From: Tillus elongatus
Lineage: Eukaryota; Arthropoda; Insecta; Coleoptera; Cleridae
Direction of reading: 5' to 3'
Assembly: GCA_964006375.1 (NCBI GenBank)
Contig: OZ023265.1
Coordinates: 151,990,047 to 152,054,046 of the forward strand
Length of the DNA: 64,000 nt
The notes below the pieces were generated by a model, which saw only the letters and a program-made list of their open reading frames with translations, had not been told where the DNA came from and searched no databases. Numbering within the stretch: the stretch's first letter is position 1; each line of letters opens with the position of its first letter. The position numbers were made by a program, and so were the translations under genes. Below are positions 34,198 through 47,024 of this stretch, one piece after another.

Positions 34198-36009
34198 GAA
34201 ATTGGGAATAATTTCTGCAATTGGGAATAATTTCTGCAAGAGCACGTTCCCACCTCTTGTCTCAGGGGATGAAATTGTTTCTACCGCCCTGGGCAAGGCT
34301 GAATTTTTTGTCTCGTTGTTCGCCAGCAATTCTAGTCTCAACCCACCTCAAAATGTTCAACCACCAACAGTCCCCAATGTCGCGCATAAAATGACGGATT
34401 TCATTTTCAAAACTAGAAAGGTACGAAAGATGCTCTCTTCTCTTAATACCAGGAAAGCCTCTGGCCTTGACGAGATCCCAGCAATTGTTCTCAAAAAATG
34501 CGCACCAGAACTTGCTCCTGCCCTGACTCGTCTGTTTCAGACATCTTACAATACAGGCATATTCCCTAGTAATTGGAAAACTGCTCGAGTACAACGCGTC
34601 CCTAAGAAAGGATCGAAAGCGCTTCCTAGCAACTATAGGCCTATTTCTCTCCTTTCAGTCACCTCTAAAGTGATGGAAATGTATATAAACACCGAATTAC
34701 TAAAATTTCTTGAAAAACGTAGTCTAATCAACGACAGGCAGTATGGATTCCGTCAGCGCAGATCAACTGCCGACCTCCTTTCCTTTGTCACCCAGTCTTG
34801 GAACAAGTCTATGGAACTACACGGTGAATCCTAGATTGTTGCTCTAGACATATTCAAAGCATTCGACCAGGTCTGGCACGCAGCGCTGCTTAATAATCTA
34901 CCGGCCTATGGCCTGCCACCAAAACTCTGTACGTGGACAGCAAATTTCCTCTCTAACCGGAGCATTTCTGTTGTCGTGGATGGCCATTCCTCCAAACTGT
35001 AACTAATGCAGGAGTTCCTCAAGGTTCAGCTTTAGCCCCTACTTTGTTTCTTCTCCACATCAATGACCTCCTCTCTAGCACACCCAACCCAGTTCACAGT
35101 TACGCGGACGACAGCACCCTCCACTCCAATATACAATGTTCTAAACCTGTCTCTTTAGCCCAACTAGATGAGGATCGCAGACTCATGGAGGATTCTATCT
35201 CCATGGATCTCCAAAAAATATTAGACTGGGGAAGTAGAAATGTTGTACAGTTCAACCCCACCAAATCACAGTATTGCTTTCTTTGTCATAAGAGATACAC
35301 TAGCCCTAGACCCATCACAATAAACAACCAAGTTATTCAAAGCAATGAGTCCTTTTCACTTGTTGGCATCTCTGTGGATCGAAATCTCAATTGGCACAAA
35401 CATGTCACATCAATCGAAGAAGCGGCTGCTAAGAAATTAGGTTTCCTCTTCCGGGCTCTCAAATACTTTTCACCAGCTAATCTCTATACTTTATATACTT
35501 CACAAATAAGACCAAACCTCGAATACTGCTCCCACATCTGGGGTGCTGCTGCCGCTTCTACACTCGCTATCCTGGACTCCATTCAGAAGAGAGGTATACG
35601 TCTCACGGTGACCCTACCCCCACCCAAAGGCTGCCATCCCTTACCCACCGACGTGCCGTTGGTGACCTCTCTCTCTCTTTTATAGATATTTGCACGGGCA
35701 CTGCTCAGAGGAGCTTTCTTCCATAGTTCCTCCACCTGCTGCTCCCAACAGATATACCAGGGGAACAGAGCGAATCCACCCTTTAACCGTCCAGGTCACC
35801 AGACATATGACATCTTGTTATGCCCGCTCTTTTGTCCCGAGGACTTCCAAGTTGTGGGACTCCTTGCCGGCACATGTTTTTCCTTCTCCCCCGAACCTCC
35901 AAACCTTCAAGTCCAGAATTAACATGTTGCCTCTTTCCTCCTTGTCGACACCCACGGTACGATAGTATTTAGGCTGTAAGCCCTCGTGGTGTGTTGTTGA
36001 AAAAAAAAG
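34198..36009 (+). pseudogene. Jockey-like non-LTR retrotransposon, copy c
   Basis: A 5'-truncated copy that starts with a 19-bp tandem duplication (GGGAATAATTTCTGCAA twice). It reads through LNTRKASGLDEIPAIVL, PKKGSKALPSNYRPISLLS and YGFRQRRSTADLL to a nonsense codon at 34832-34834 (TAG where sister copies have CAG). The FSKAFDQVWHAALL region follows in frame, then a short deletion near 35000 within the PINAGVPQGSALAP motif. The second half has HSYADDSTLHS, LVGISVDRNLNWHKHV and LEYCSHIWGAAAAST, a frameshift near 35600, and the C-terminus LPLSSLSTPTVR at 35965. The 3' UTR is about 35 bp and ends TGTGTTGTTG plus A9. It gives the clearest view of the family 3' end. Confidence 0.9.
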
Positions 36010-36886
36010 AAGATTACATCCCAGTCTTATCTCACTTGAGTCTATAAATAATAATAATACCGTTTTTATAGTTTATACAGTTTATTTTGAAACCCAAATA
36101 ATGTGTACATGGACGTAGAGCAGTCAGAGAAAGACAAGAAAAATATATAATTCTTAATAACCGTGCAAGAAATGTATAAATTTATGATACATTCATTCAA
36201 GAAATTTGTGACTAAGTATTCTCCTAGACCATATGGAGCCATTTCGACTAAGTGCTATCTTAGGATCTACACTATTTTTAGCTGACATATTTTTAACTAA
36301 AAACTTAGATCCAATCGCTTATCATACGTAATGTTTGATGCCAAACGTTATAGTGGCTCTTAATAGGAGATTCTGTGTATGATTTGGATCATAAAAAAAC
36401 CTCTTATTTTTTACTTCAACAATCTTGTATCCACCGTGGATGTTTTATTTTCCAGCAGACTGTGAAGTGCTTATTGGCAGAAGTAATTGTTAACGAAGAC
36501 GTGGTGGAGTACAGACACGGCCTCTGATTTGCGACAATGGCTTTCCAGATAAGTCTATCTGTGTATTTTGAGTGTTCACTAAAAGCAAATAATAGCTGTG
36601 AATTGTCAGATGTTTTCCTTTGTGAGAATGAAATGGTATACGCATGATGTTTGTTTTGTTCGGCTTATCTTGGGGTCTATTATTTCATTTAGTCGGAATA
36701 TAGTTCTGACGTTTAACAGAACATTTTCGAATACTTTTCTTTTCTGAACTGGAAAGCTATTATCTCACATGTCAGGAGACAATTTACGCTATATTTTTGT
36801 CCCGAATGTTTTTTGAAGTCTACCGAAACTTTCTTTGAGCCGGAATCTAAAAGTGATAACTATAATTTTTTTAAGAACAAAAAATC
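36010..36886. other. no gene recognised
   Basis: Unassigned AT-rich DNA after the poly(A) of copy c; no motif seen. Confidence 0.4.
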
Positions 36887-37162
36887 TAGACGCAGCAAGT
36901 GCGTTATGGTAGTGAATTTTTATGGAAATGATCTGACAACAACTATTTTTTATAACTTTTTTTTCCTGTAACATATAAATCCAAATTTTGGTGCATAGTG
37001 TCCTTTTAACATCCTAAACTTATGTACCAAGTTTGGTTACCATAGCGTTTAGTGAATTTTCATTAAGTAAAGAGAGGTATATCGATGGTACGACTTTCGG
37101 AAAATTTCTTCAAACGAGTGCGAATTAGGGCCCCTGTAACCAATGTCCAAGGTCAGTTAAAG

Positions 37163-37235
<73 letters not shown>

Positions 37236-37345
37236 GTATTTCTCTCTCTCTGTGTGTGTGTGTCCAACCGATAACACAAAAAATACTTTACTGATCTGAA
37301 CCAAATTTAGGAGTTGACCTCTTCTTGTTAATGTCGGATGAGTTC
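36887..37345 (-). repeat. M1 end followed by TA-core repeat copy
   Basis: An M1 end at 36887-36920 is followed at about 37040 by the TA-core arm (TGCGAATTAGGGCCCCTGTA), (TA)n at 37167-37233, a short (TC)n(TG)n switch to 37262, and the arm CCAACCGATAACACAAAAAA. This copy is shorter and more diverged than those at 14.5 and 46 kb. Confidence 0.75.
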
Positions 37346-37478
37346 GTTCATCAGATCTTAACCCTCAATTTTTCTTAACAAAAAATTTAATATTATTTTT
37401 TAAAACTCAATATCTTTTAAATTGTTTAAGTTATTGAAACCAAAATGTTCAAGCTAAAAGAAGATAGACAGTCGTGGT

Positions 37479-38012
<534 letters not shown>

Positions 38013-38039
38013 TTGTTTAAGTGGTTGAAACGAAAATTT

Positions 38040-38310
38040 ACAAGCTAAAAGAACATAGACATGGGTGGTTGTGTACTAATTTTTAAGTCTTTTGATCAAA
38101 TAAAAATAAAGTTATTTGAAATTAATATTAAAATAATCATCGACATCACTTCAAATTCTGTAATGCAATATCTACAATATTGGACAAAGACAGATGACAT
38201 TTACCTGTAGTGCTATACTATTTAAATAAATCGTAGACACAAATCTAAACAATGGAAGTTACAATCATTGCAAGATGTCAAAATGTTGTTATTTCTTACC
38301 GCGGTTGCCA
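38040..38310 (-). repeat. dispersed repeat, inverted relative to 8005-8290
   Basis: Contains GACAAAGACAGATGACAT, GTGCTATACTATTTAAATA and GGAAGTTACAATCATTGCAA, the reverse order and orientation of 8005-8290. It lies directly next to the fold-back repeat at 37.6-38.0 kb. Confidence 0.7.
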
Positions 38311-38616
38311 GATCTTCAGAAATTTTATGTAGTTAAACCTTTCATGTAGATAGATCTCAAATTTTCACAACTTCTGATAATAAAGAAAACATTTTGTAAA
38401 TTTTATTTTATCAGTTACTTAAAAAATACCGTAATCCATAGCTGTATTTAATATCTGCAAATTTCGAATTACCCATTTCTCATGATTTTTAATTTATCGC
38501 TTCAATCCTAATGTATTCTATCTGACAACATTGTTGTTATTCTTTTTCTTATCTCCTTCTTCTTTATTTATGGCGTCTGTTTCTACTAGCCTAAACTTCC
38601 AATTTGATATTGACAA

Positions 38617-38703
38617 TTGACAAATGACAACTAAGCTCCAGCACGAACACGAACGCAGTCTACAATGTTCGCGCGTTCGTGCTGGAGCTCAGCTGTCATA
38701 TGT
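38617..38703. repeat. imperfect hairpin with ~30-bp arms
   Basis: AGCTCCAGCACGAAC pairs perfectly with GTTCGTGCTGGAGCT. The pairing extends outward through ATGACAACTA/CAGCTGTCAT with mismatches, and inward through ACGAACGC/GTTCGCGC. The loop is about 10-15 nt. It could be a small MITE or a hairpin RNA source; nothing else identifies it. Confidence 0.7.
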
Positions 38704-39147
38704 AAATCACAGTAAATCTGCATAAAAAATATAACATATTTCTAACACAAATCTTGCAATTCGTGTGTACATAATAGGGTGTTTTCTTCGCCAGAACCTT
38801 AAAAGAAAAAGAAAAAAAAAGAAAAAACTGTGGCGCTAATGCCAGTCTCTAAGCCACAAAAACAGACCGGCGTTTAAGTGAAATATGTTCATTATAACTT
38901 ATGTTGCAATAAAGCGACAAAAGTTTAGGATTTATTAGTGAACTTTAGTCATGAGTTTGTTTTGCGGTAGCTCCATGCAGGTCTGTTATATGATACTCCA
39001 CAAAGAATTACTTGAACGTTTATTTTTAGCCCTTTTTTTTTGTATCCATAAAGTCTTATTTGCCAATAGAAATTTTTGTAGTTTGGTAATTTAAAATCAT
39101 AAAGAAGTTTATTTATTTATATCCAATTAATATTAACAATAAGAGTT
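38704..39147. other. no gene recognised
   Basis: Unassigned DNA with an A-rich AAGAAAAAG stretch near 38800. A partial transposon terminus-like TAGGGTGTTTTCTTCG lies near 38777. Confidence 0.4.
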
Positions 39148-39490
39148 AAAAATAGTGATGCAAATTGAATCATAACTTTCACATAGCTGTGATAAACTAC
39201 TCTCCTTAAAGAGACGCATTTACACATCGTCAATACGTGAGGAGGTATGGCATCGGCGCCAAAAATTTCAAAAATTTTGTTTCGCTTAAACGTCGTAAAA
39301 AGTGTCAAAACATATAGAAACCATAATTTGGGAACGAAACTTTTTGTTTGTCTGTCGGTCTGTATGGCTGTATGTTTCTAGCCACGATAACTTTAGAACA
39401 AATTGAGATGTCGTCTTCAAAGTTGGTATACAGTTAGCACCCGACAAACGAACGGTCCGGATTGTTTTTGGGTAAAATCGTTCCGCTCCA
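39148..39490. repeat. dispersed repeat, partner of 41565-41985
   Basis: Shares the segment TGTCTGTCGGTCTGTATGGC ... GGTATACAGTTAGCACCCGA in direct orientation with 41668-41815. It also shares ATGCAAATTGAATCATAACT in inverted orientation with about 41933-41958. The pair brackets the two Jockey-like fragments between them. Confidence 0.65.
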
Positions 39491-39494
39491 AGAT

Positions 39495-40307
39495 GTTTTT
39501 TTTATATTTCAACAACACACCACGAGGGCTTACAGCCTTAGTACTACCGTACCCTGGGTGTCGACAAGGAGGAAAGAGGCAACTTGTTAATTCTGGACTT
39601 GAAGGTTTGGAGGTTCGGAGGAGAAGGAAAAACATGTGCCGGTAAGGATTTCCACAAAAGAGCGAGCATAACAAGATGTTCTATGTCTGGTGACCTGGAC
39701 AGTAAAAGAGTGCATTCGCTCTGTTCCCCTGGTAGATCTGTTGGGGGCAGCAGGTGGAGGAACTATGGAAGAAAGCTCCTCTGAGCAGTTCCCGTGCAGA
39801 TATCTATAAAAGAGAGAGGGGTCACCAACGGCACGTCGATGGGCAAGAGATCGCAACCTTTGGGTGAGGGTAGAGTCACCAATGAGACGTATAGCTGTCT
39901 TCTGAATGGAGTCCAGGATAGCGAGTGTAGAAGCGGCAGCGGCACCCCAGATGTGGCAGCAGTATTCGAGGTTTGGCCTCATTTGTGAAGTACATAATGT
40001 ATAGATATTAGCTGGTGAAACGTATTTGCGAGCCCGGAAGAGGAAACCTAATTTCTTAGCAGCCGCTTCTGCAATTGATGTGACATGTTGGTGTGAATTG
40101 AGATTTAGATCCACAGAAATGCCAACAAGTGAAAAGGGCTCATTACTTTGAATAATTTTCATTGTGTTGGGTCTAGGGCTGATGTATCTCTTATGAGATA
40201 AAAAGCACGACTGAGATTTGGTGGAATTGAATTCTACAATATTTCTACTTCCCCAGTCTAATATTTTTTGGAGATCCACAGAGAGAGAACCCTCTATGAG
40301 TCGGCTC
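39495..40307 (-). pseudogene. Jockey-like non-LTR retrotransposon, copy d1 (3' part)
   Basis: Starts on the plus strand with a T run and the family 3' end (TTCAACAACACACCACGAGG). Upstream on the minus strand it encodes LDWGSRNIVEFNSTKSQSCF, LVGISVDLNLNSHQHVTSI, LEYCCHIWGAAAASTLAI and SSIVPPPAAPNRSTRGTE, the thumb and C-terminal part of the family protein, without the catalytic YADD box. A deletion removes part of the C-terminus near 39655. The copy breaks off at about 40307 (GAACCCTCTATGAGTCGG) into unrelated DNA. Confidence 0.88.
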
Positions 40308-40834
40308 AAAATTATAGTTTTAGACTCAAAGGTGACAAAGTTATTTAGGAGTGTCAAACAGAAATGGGATATTGTTTAAAACGTATTAAATCTGTACACT
40401 CGATACATTCATCGACCGGGAGTCGATCTCGAAACCTTCTGCGTAGAAGACAAGCACCCTACCAATGAACTATCTGAGATACGTTAGCTAACGCTTTGTT
40501 TACATGATAGTTGACACCGGCTTCATGTCCTGGGATATCTTGTATTATATTAAAAGTAAACGTAAAAATTAATTACAGAAGCAACAGAATTGTCACTTGA
40601 AACGCATTCCACAACTACTTCGATCTTAGATAACGTCTAATGTTTAGGTTTAAATATAAAAGAACAAACTGTTTTAAAATCATTTTTATAGAGACGTGAC
40701 TTAATTTTGTTTACATTTCCACAACATTATGTTACATTTTCAGTCTAAAACTGTGATTGCGGCCGTTCGTCAAGCTACAAATATAGTGTTTTTTAATTGA
40801 TTGAATCCCCCAGTTAAAAAACATTCACTTGGCA
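40308..40834. other. unassigned spacer between two Jockey-like fragments
   Basis: About 0.5 kb of unrelated DNA. It contains a tRNA-like segment (listed separately) but no gene. Confidence 0.5.
40405..40485 (-). ncRNA. tRNA-like remnant (tRNA pseudogene or SINE head)
   Basis: On the minus strand it reads TAGTTCATTGGTAGGGTGC (D-arm, box-A-like), then CTTCTACGCAGAAG (anticodon-arm-like, possible ACG) and ATCGACTCCCGGTCGAT (T-arm, box-B-like). The acceptor stem does not pair convincingly and the T-loop is irregular, so I do not call a functional tRNA. Confidence 0.45.
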
Positions 40835-40837
40835 AAT

Positions 40838-41455
40838 TTCTTAGCAGCCGCTTCTGCAATTGATGTCACATCTTGGGGCCAATTGAGATTTCGAGCCACA
40901 GAAATGCTAACATGTGAAAATGACTCATTACTTTGAATAATTTGATTGTTCATTGTGATGGGTCTAGGGCTGGTGTATCTCTTATGAGATAGAAAGCAAG
41001 ACTGAGATTTTGTGCAGTTGAATTGTACAAGATTTCTACTTCCCCAGTCTAATATTTTTTTGGAGATCCACAGATAGAGAACCCTCTATGAGTCTGCGAT
41101 CCTCATCTAATTGGGCTGAAGAGACATGCTTAGAATATTGTATATTTGAGTGGAGGGTGCTGTCGTCCGCGTAACTGTGAACGGGGTTGGATGTGCTTGA
41201 GAGGAGGTCATTAATGTGGAGAAGAAACAAAGTAGGGGCTAAAGCTGAACCCTGAGGGACTCCTGCATTAATTGGATACAGTTTAGAGGAATGGCAATCC
41301 ACTACAAGAGAAATGCTCCAGTTGGAGATAAAATTTGCTGTCCTGGTACAAAGTTTTAGTGGTAGGCCATAGGCCGGAAGTTTATTACGCAGCGCTGCGT
41401 GCCAGACCTGGTCGAATGCTTTGGATACGGCTAGAGCGACAATCTGGGATTCATT
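40838..41455 (-). pseudogene. Jockey-like non-LTR retrotransposon, copy d2 (RT core fragment)
   Basis: Encodes on the minus strand VSKAFDQVWHAALRNKLPAY, INAGVPQGSALAPTL and the catalytic HSYADDSTLHS, then frameshifts near 41060 into NHHKISVLLSIS-type sequence. It overlaps copy d1 in family coordinates (both contain the region around CTTAGCAGCCGCTTCTGCAA), so they are two insertions or a rearranged pair and not a single interrupted copy. Both ends are truncated. Confidence 0.87.
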
Positions 41456-41564
41456 TGGTGTCAATTGCCTTTTTTCTTTCAGAGTCTAGTAATATAACCT
41501 TTAAGGGTTTGTTTATTAGAAAAAAATTCAATGTAATCAAACATCTGTCATTCTGTGCTGAGAT

Positions 41565-41985
41565 TTAATTACGGGGTGAGTGTGTGGGGGTGGAATAGTG
41601 GTCATCGAAATTTCGAAATTTTTCTGTTGCTAAAACAACGTAAACACATGTAGAGAACTTGATTTTGGAACGAATCTTTTGTCTGTCGGTCGGTCTGATT
41701 GTACGGCTGCCTGTTGGTAGGCATAATAACTTTTTCACGAACTGGGATATCGTTTTCAAATTTGGTATATAGTTAGCACGCGACAAAGGGACGCTTCGAG
41801 TTGGTTTTGGGTCACATCGCTTAAGGGGGGTAGGGGATAAATGACAAGTTATTTGGTCAAGTCATGAACCCTAAATCCATTTCACAAGATTGTCTTTTTG
41901 AGGGGAGTACATTATCACAGTTACGTGGAAGTTATGATTCAATTTGCAGCACCATTTCTATATAAAATGCTACTAGGTTGATAAT
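41565..41985. repeat. dispersed repeat, partner of 39148-39490
   Basis: Contains TTTGTCTGTCGGTCGGTCTG ... GGTATATAGTTAGCACGCGA (direct match) and GTGGAAGTTATGATTCAATT (inverted match) to the 39 kb repeat. Family unknown; non-coding. Confidence 0.65.
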
Positions 41986-42620
41986 GCCCCCTATAAGATC
42001 GTTGAATTATCTGCTGTCTCGGATGAGAACGTATCAGGTACATCAAAATCTACTATGCAGCAAGTTCGTATACATTTGATTAAATTTGTATGACCACAAA
42101 ATGTACAGTATGCAAGTTATTAACCGTATTACATCACAAACGTTGCAATGATTGCAATAAGCATATTAGTATAGTAACTAAAAATAAAATACAAAATACA
42201 GCATGATGTTTGGGTTGACAGGCTATTTAACTTTGTTCACAAATAGCAGCAGATTTTATGTTGACCTGTCAAACAAATATTAAATAGAGCACGAATTTAA
42301 TGTATTTGAGTGAAAAGGGAACGTTATTAAAATAATTTTGATGAATCGGCTTATATTCGATATGTGGTTTATAAATCGCCAGTTTTTGATTTAGTTGAAA
42401 TTCTAAATCAACAAATTCACTATATCAAATATTATATTATATGTTATTTTGGTAGTGCATTGTGTACCGAAATGTCAAATTGTTTGTTGCAATGTTCAAT
42501 ATCTAACAATATTTTAAACTTATACAGGAAGTTGGATTTCTACGGTAAAGCTCAATATATCATTGATTATACATGACACGAGAAAAAGTTATGTCAGCGA
42601 ATTATGGGGAGTTTTAAACA
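41986..42620. other. no gene recognised
   Basis: Unassigned AT-rich DNA. The 42364-42576 frame (70 codons) has no recognisable motif. Confidence 0.4.
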
Positions 42621-42895
42621 CACAATCACAGGCTTGCCCATAAGTGGGTGGTGATACAAACTTTTTTTTTTCAAATGGTACAGTTATATTATATAATTTT
42701 CGCATTTGCATTCGAATTATAATGCACGTTTGTGACAGAGTTATTTATATTGTTCTCTTCATGTTTTTGCACATATAGAAAATTTTGATATAAACTGGCA
42801 GGGTCACATGGGAAAAATGCAATAGCATAAGGGATGTTCAATTAAAAATAATCATTTTGTATCACCACCGACTTATGGGGCAACCTATGATTGTG
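42621..42895. mobile_element. MITE family M2, complete copy (~275 bp)
   Basis: Inverted ends: CAATCACAGGCTTGCCCATA then AGTGGGTGGTGATACAAA on the left, and ATCACCACCGACTTATGGGG then CAACCTATGATTG on the right. Half copies are present at 15391-15520 and 45515-45655. There is no coding capacity. Confidence 0.8.
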
Positions 42896-43295
42896 AAAAT
42901 AAAATTATCAGAATCAGCGAGAGCATCAACATACGCGTGGTTTTGCGTCTATTTCTTACAGCTTTTTAAAGTTTTAACAATTATTTTATAAGCCTGACCA
43001 TGTAACAACTCATTCAAAATGTGTCCTGTTGTCTTTTCTGTGTGTCTTTTGTATGTGATATATCTTGGAACCTCAGAGCTGACTCACTTTCTCTCTATGT
43101 TTCTAACCAAAAAGTTTTCTTTATATTGTTCAGCTTTCGGATTCTGATGATGTACCAAAGACGGTGCGAAATATAGGGCAGGTTTTAGAACTTGCGTTAT
43201 TTCTTTCGCAAAAATCTTAAGCGGTCGATAGCCCTAATTGAGACTCTAATGCTGTATTGGTAACTAACAATGAAGACCGTTATTCTCTCTCAGTC

Positions 43296-43297
<2 letters not shown>
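42896..43297. other. no gene recognised
   Basis: Unassigned DNA between the M2 MITE and the next (TA)n array. Confidence 0.4.

Positions 43298-43383
<86 letters not shown>
43298..43383. repeat. (TA)n array
   Basis: A TA run of about 86 bp. The flanks (CTCTCTCAGTCAGA and TTGTTACGATTAGC) do not match the TA-core arms. Confidence 0.95.
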
Positions 43384-43387
<4 letters not shown>

Positions 43388-44219
43388 ACGATTAGCTTTT
43401 TCTGATAATCGCAACTGTCTCTCTGTTACAGAGAAATTATAATTGACAATAAATTGCCGCAATATTTCACGACAAACTGACGCTTGTATTCAAGAGATTT
43501 TAAGAACAGCTGTTTTATTCGTTACCGTAACTCCCTTGCTGACATAACAAGAGCCTCATAGGAAGCTTAAATATGATCAGGTGACTTCGTTATTGAACAA
43601 CAATTCAAGGTTTCATATACGATTTGTTGGAAATTTGCTATTATTAAGTACCATCGTAGCGCCCCTGCCTTCCTTCTTTTAAATCAAGTATGAAAATATC
43701 AACAGATAAAATATTTGCCTTAGGGAAAATAGTTATTTATTACAGTCTCTTAACGAAATATACAGCCTGTTAAAGGAATGAGAACAATAGATTCTTTCTT
43801 AGAAATCTAAAAATATCGATTTACATATTTAGAACGTAGTTCTCTGTGTTAAAGGCACAAATTCGGCGTGGAAATTTCCAGAAGGTCTTAGGGGGAAATG
43901 TTGTCTTGTTGCCCAGACCTTCTTGTTGCCCAGACCTGCGCAGACTCCCTACTATCACACGTGTCTGTAGCCGTTGGAACTTGAAAACAACGGAGATCGA
44001 TTACGGCTGCAGGCAGAGTCTATCGGGCAGGCGAGTCAAACGCAACGTCTTAATGGCATGTTTACTTGGTGTAAATATTGTGCAGGTGCTTCAAATAGTT
44101 TGGTTACTTCAGTGATTGCAACAACCCGTTAAAAATAATTGAACGGTAAGTCTTTAATAAATCTTTTAATGCAGCTTCAGTTTGCTAACGGCATTCTTTG
44201 TTGCAATTGCAGGGTTTCG
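43384..44219. other. no gene recognised
   Basis: Unassigned DNA. A local tandem duplication (CTTGTTGCCCAGACCT twice) lies at about 43904-43940 within an open frame (43846-44115) that shows no domain. Confidence 0.4.
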
Positions 44220-44425
44220 GTTTCACATTTAAGTTTACCTTTACATTCAAATTCTCCGTATACCGTTACCGTTTAGATACACCTTTGCTGTAAAAGTTCC
44301 CAGTTCAGATTTAAGTTTACCGTTCAAATATACCTTTGCAGTCCGAGTTGACCGTCCAGATACACCTTTGCTGTTCAGATTCAGGTGTACATACAGGTCT
44401 ACCTTCAGTTATTTTCACGTTCAAG
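44220..44425. repeat. degenerate tandem repeat, unit ~18-20 bp
   Basis: Repeated variants of GTTCARATWYACCTTTGCTG, for example GTTTAGATACACCTTTGCTG, GTTCAAATATACCTTTGCAG, GTCCAGATACACCTTTGCTG and GTTCAGATTCAGGTGTACA. A minisatellite of unknown role directly before the decayed transposase. Confidence 0.6.
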
Positions 44426-44439
44426 TTCCATCCATTGTC

Positions 44440-45195
44440 TACCGCAGCTTTTGAGTATACATTTCAAGTATGGACATGTGAAACAGATGCAAAATGGAGG
44501 GCGTCCTAAAAAAAGTTGATGAAGACGCAAAACTTGATATTTTTTTAAGTGTGGGTGAGAATCCTCAGTTTGCATCTCGATCAATTGCAGACTATGAACT
44601 TTTTCAGCGATCAATGTTAGGTGCATTAAAATTAGAAAGTTACCATCCTTACAAAGTACAGCTGCTGCACATACCCTAACCGACTAATGCTTTTTTGTGA
44701 AATAATGCAAGACTTATGCAACCGTAATCCAAACTTTATTCGCCAAATTATTTTTTCGAGCGAAGCATTTTTTTGGCAAAATGGAACAGTGAATAAATAA
44801 AATTACAGGTATTGGAGTAGAGATGATCCTCACTAGATGACTGAAACACATACACAACACTCACGTGAACTTACCGTGTGAGCAGGAATAGTCCACGATA
44901 GAATCATCCTTTCTTCTTCAGCCAAACTCTCACTGGGCAGCGATATCATTATTTTCTAAGGAATGAGTTGATTCCTGTTCTTGGTGATATTTAGTTGCAG
45001 CATGACGATGCACCTCCGCACTTTGCACGTCCTGTTCGCGAGTTTTTAAATTATTGCTTTCCTGGCAACTGGATCGGTAGGCGAAGACCAATAAAGTTGG
45101 CCATAGGTCTTACGCCCCCAGATTTTTATATGGGGGTATTTCAAACCAAAAATCTATGTTAGCAAACCAATAAATAACCTACCAGATTTAAAAAA
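44440..45195 (+). pseudogene. decayed mariner-like transposase, 3'-truncated by a MITE
   Basis: Plus-strand fragments keep the family order. First comes the linker GGRPKKVDEDAKLDI (in shifted frame), then the second helix-turn-helix ending ESYHPYKVQLLH. The first catalytic box reads QIIFSSEAFFWQNG, so the expected FSDE has become FSSE. TVNK.NYRYWSRDDPH follows, then LQHDDAPPHFARPVREFLN with the second Asp, and NWIGRRRPIKL with a degenerate third box TPPDFY. In-frame stops occur at several points. The sequence stops at 45195, exactly where an M1 MITE end begins, and the C-terminus is lost. Confidence 0.85.
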
Positions 45196-45200
45196 ATTCT

Positions 45201-45512
45201 GGACGCAGCAAGTGCGTTATGGTAGTGAATTTTCATAAAAATGTTTTTAATAACAAATATGTGTGTTTTTTTAAGAAGGGGGGCATCAAATTTGGTTACC
45301 AGTATAATCTATATATTAGAAACAATGTGCCATGTTTCATCAAAATAACTTTATTGTGTGAAAATGTACAAAATTTTCCAAAAGTAAACTTAAAGTGTTC
45401 CCGAAAAAACACGTTTCTTGGTCAACCTTATAGGTTAATAGCAAATTGAGCTGTTCAAATATGAAACATTTGATCAAAATTCGCTACCATAACGCACTTG
45501 CTGCGTCTAGAA
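45201..45512. mobile_element. MITE family M1, complete copy (~310 bp)
   Basis: Left end GGACGCAGCAAGTGCGTTAT followed by GGTAGTGAATTTTCAT; right end its inverted copy (CGCTACCATAACGCACTTGC). The interior matches 15522-15826 in reverse orientation, including ACCTTATAGGTTAATAGC. Confidence 0.82.
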
Positions 45513-46535
<1,023 letters not shown>

Positions 46536-46921
46536 TCACTAAAAACGTATTAGGTATACATTTGATTTAGCCCTGACTTCATTCGCAATGTACAAGAGGA
46601 ATGTGTCAACAGATTTTCTTATCGTCAATGTGTCGGTGGATTGCATTTCGAACATTTTATTTAAAGGAAACAATACTTTAATTTGTTTAATAAGCGCCTT
46701 TATCTTTTGATTGTTATGAATAGAGTATATGTCTTCCACTTGTTAAATATCTTTCATTCGAAAATGTACCAATGTGAGGTAGCAAAAATTTGATGGTACC
46801 GTATAGACAATTCAATAATCTATAAAAAAAAAGAGGGGTGGTGATTTAGAAACGTAAATTTTATGCAAAAATGTGTATTTTTAATGATTTTTTTAATTAA
46901 TTTATTCCATAATTTTGCTGC

Positions 46922-46925
<4 letters not shown>
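46536..46925. other. no gene recognised
   Basis: Unassigned AT-rich DNA. Confidence 0.4.
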
Positions 46926-47001
<76 letters not shown>

Positions 47002-47024
47002 TAGATAGATAGATAGATAGATAC
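46926..47024. repeat. compound (TA)n(GATA)n microsatellite
   Basis: A TA run to about 47000 followed by about six GATA units, just outside the long-TIR transposon. Confidence 0.95.

Noticed and set aside
40405..40485. A functional tRNA-Arg
   Set aside because: The T-arm and acceptor stem are irregular and no terminator follows; I list it only as a tRNA-like remnant.
39495..41455. One Jockey-like copy interrupted by a 0.5-kb insertion
   Set aside because: The two fragments overlap in family coordinates around the AAAKKLGFLFRARKY region, so they cannot be halves of a single copy.
44220..44425. CRISPR-like array
   Set aside because: The units are degenerate and directly adjacent, with no unique spacers of constant size; the context is eukaryotic.
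46926..47024. Telomeric or centromeric satellite
   Set aside because: Only six GATA units follow the TA run; it is an ordinary compound microsatellite.
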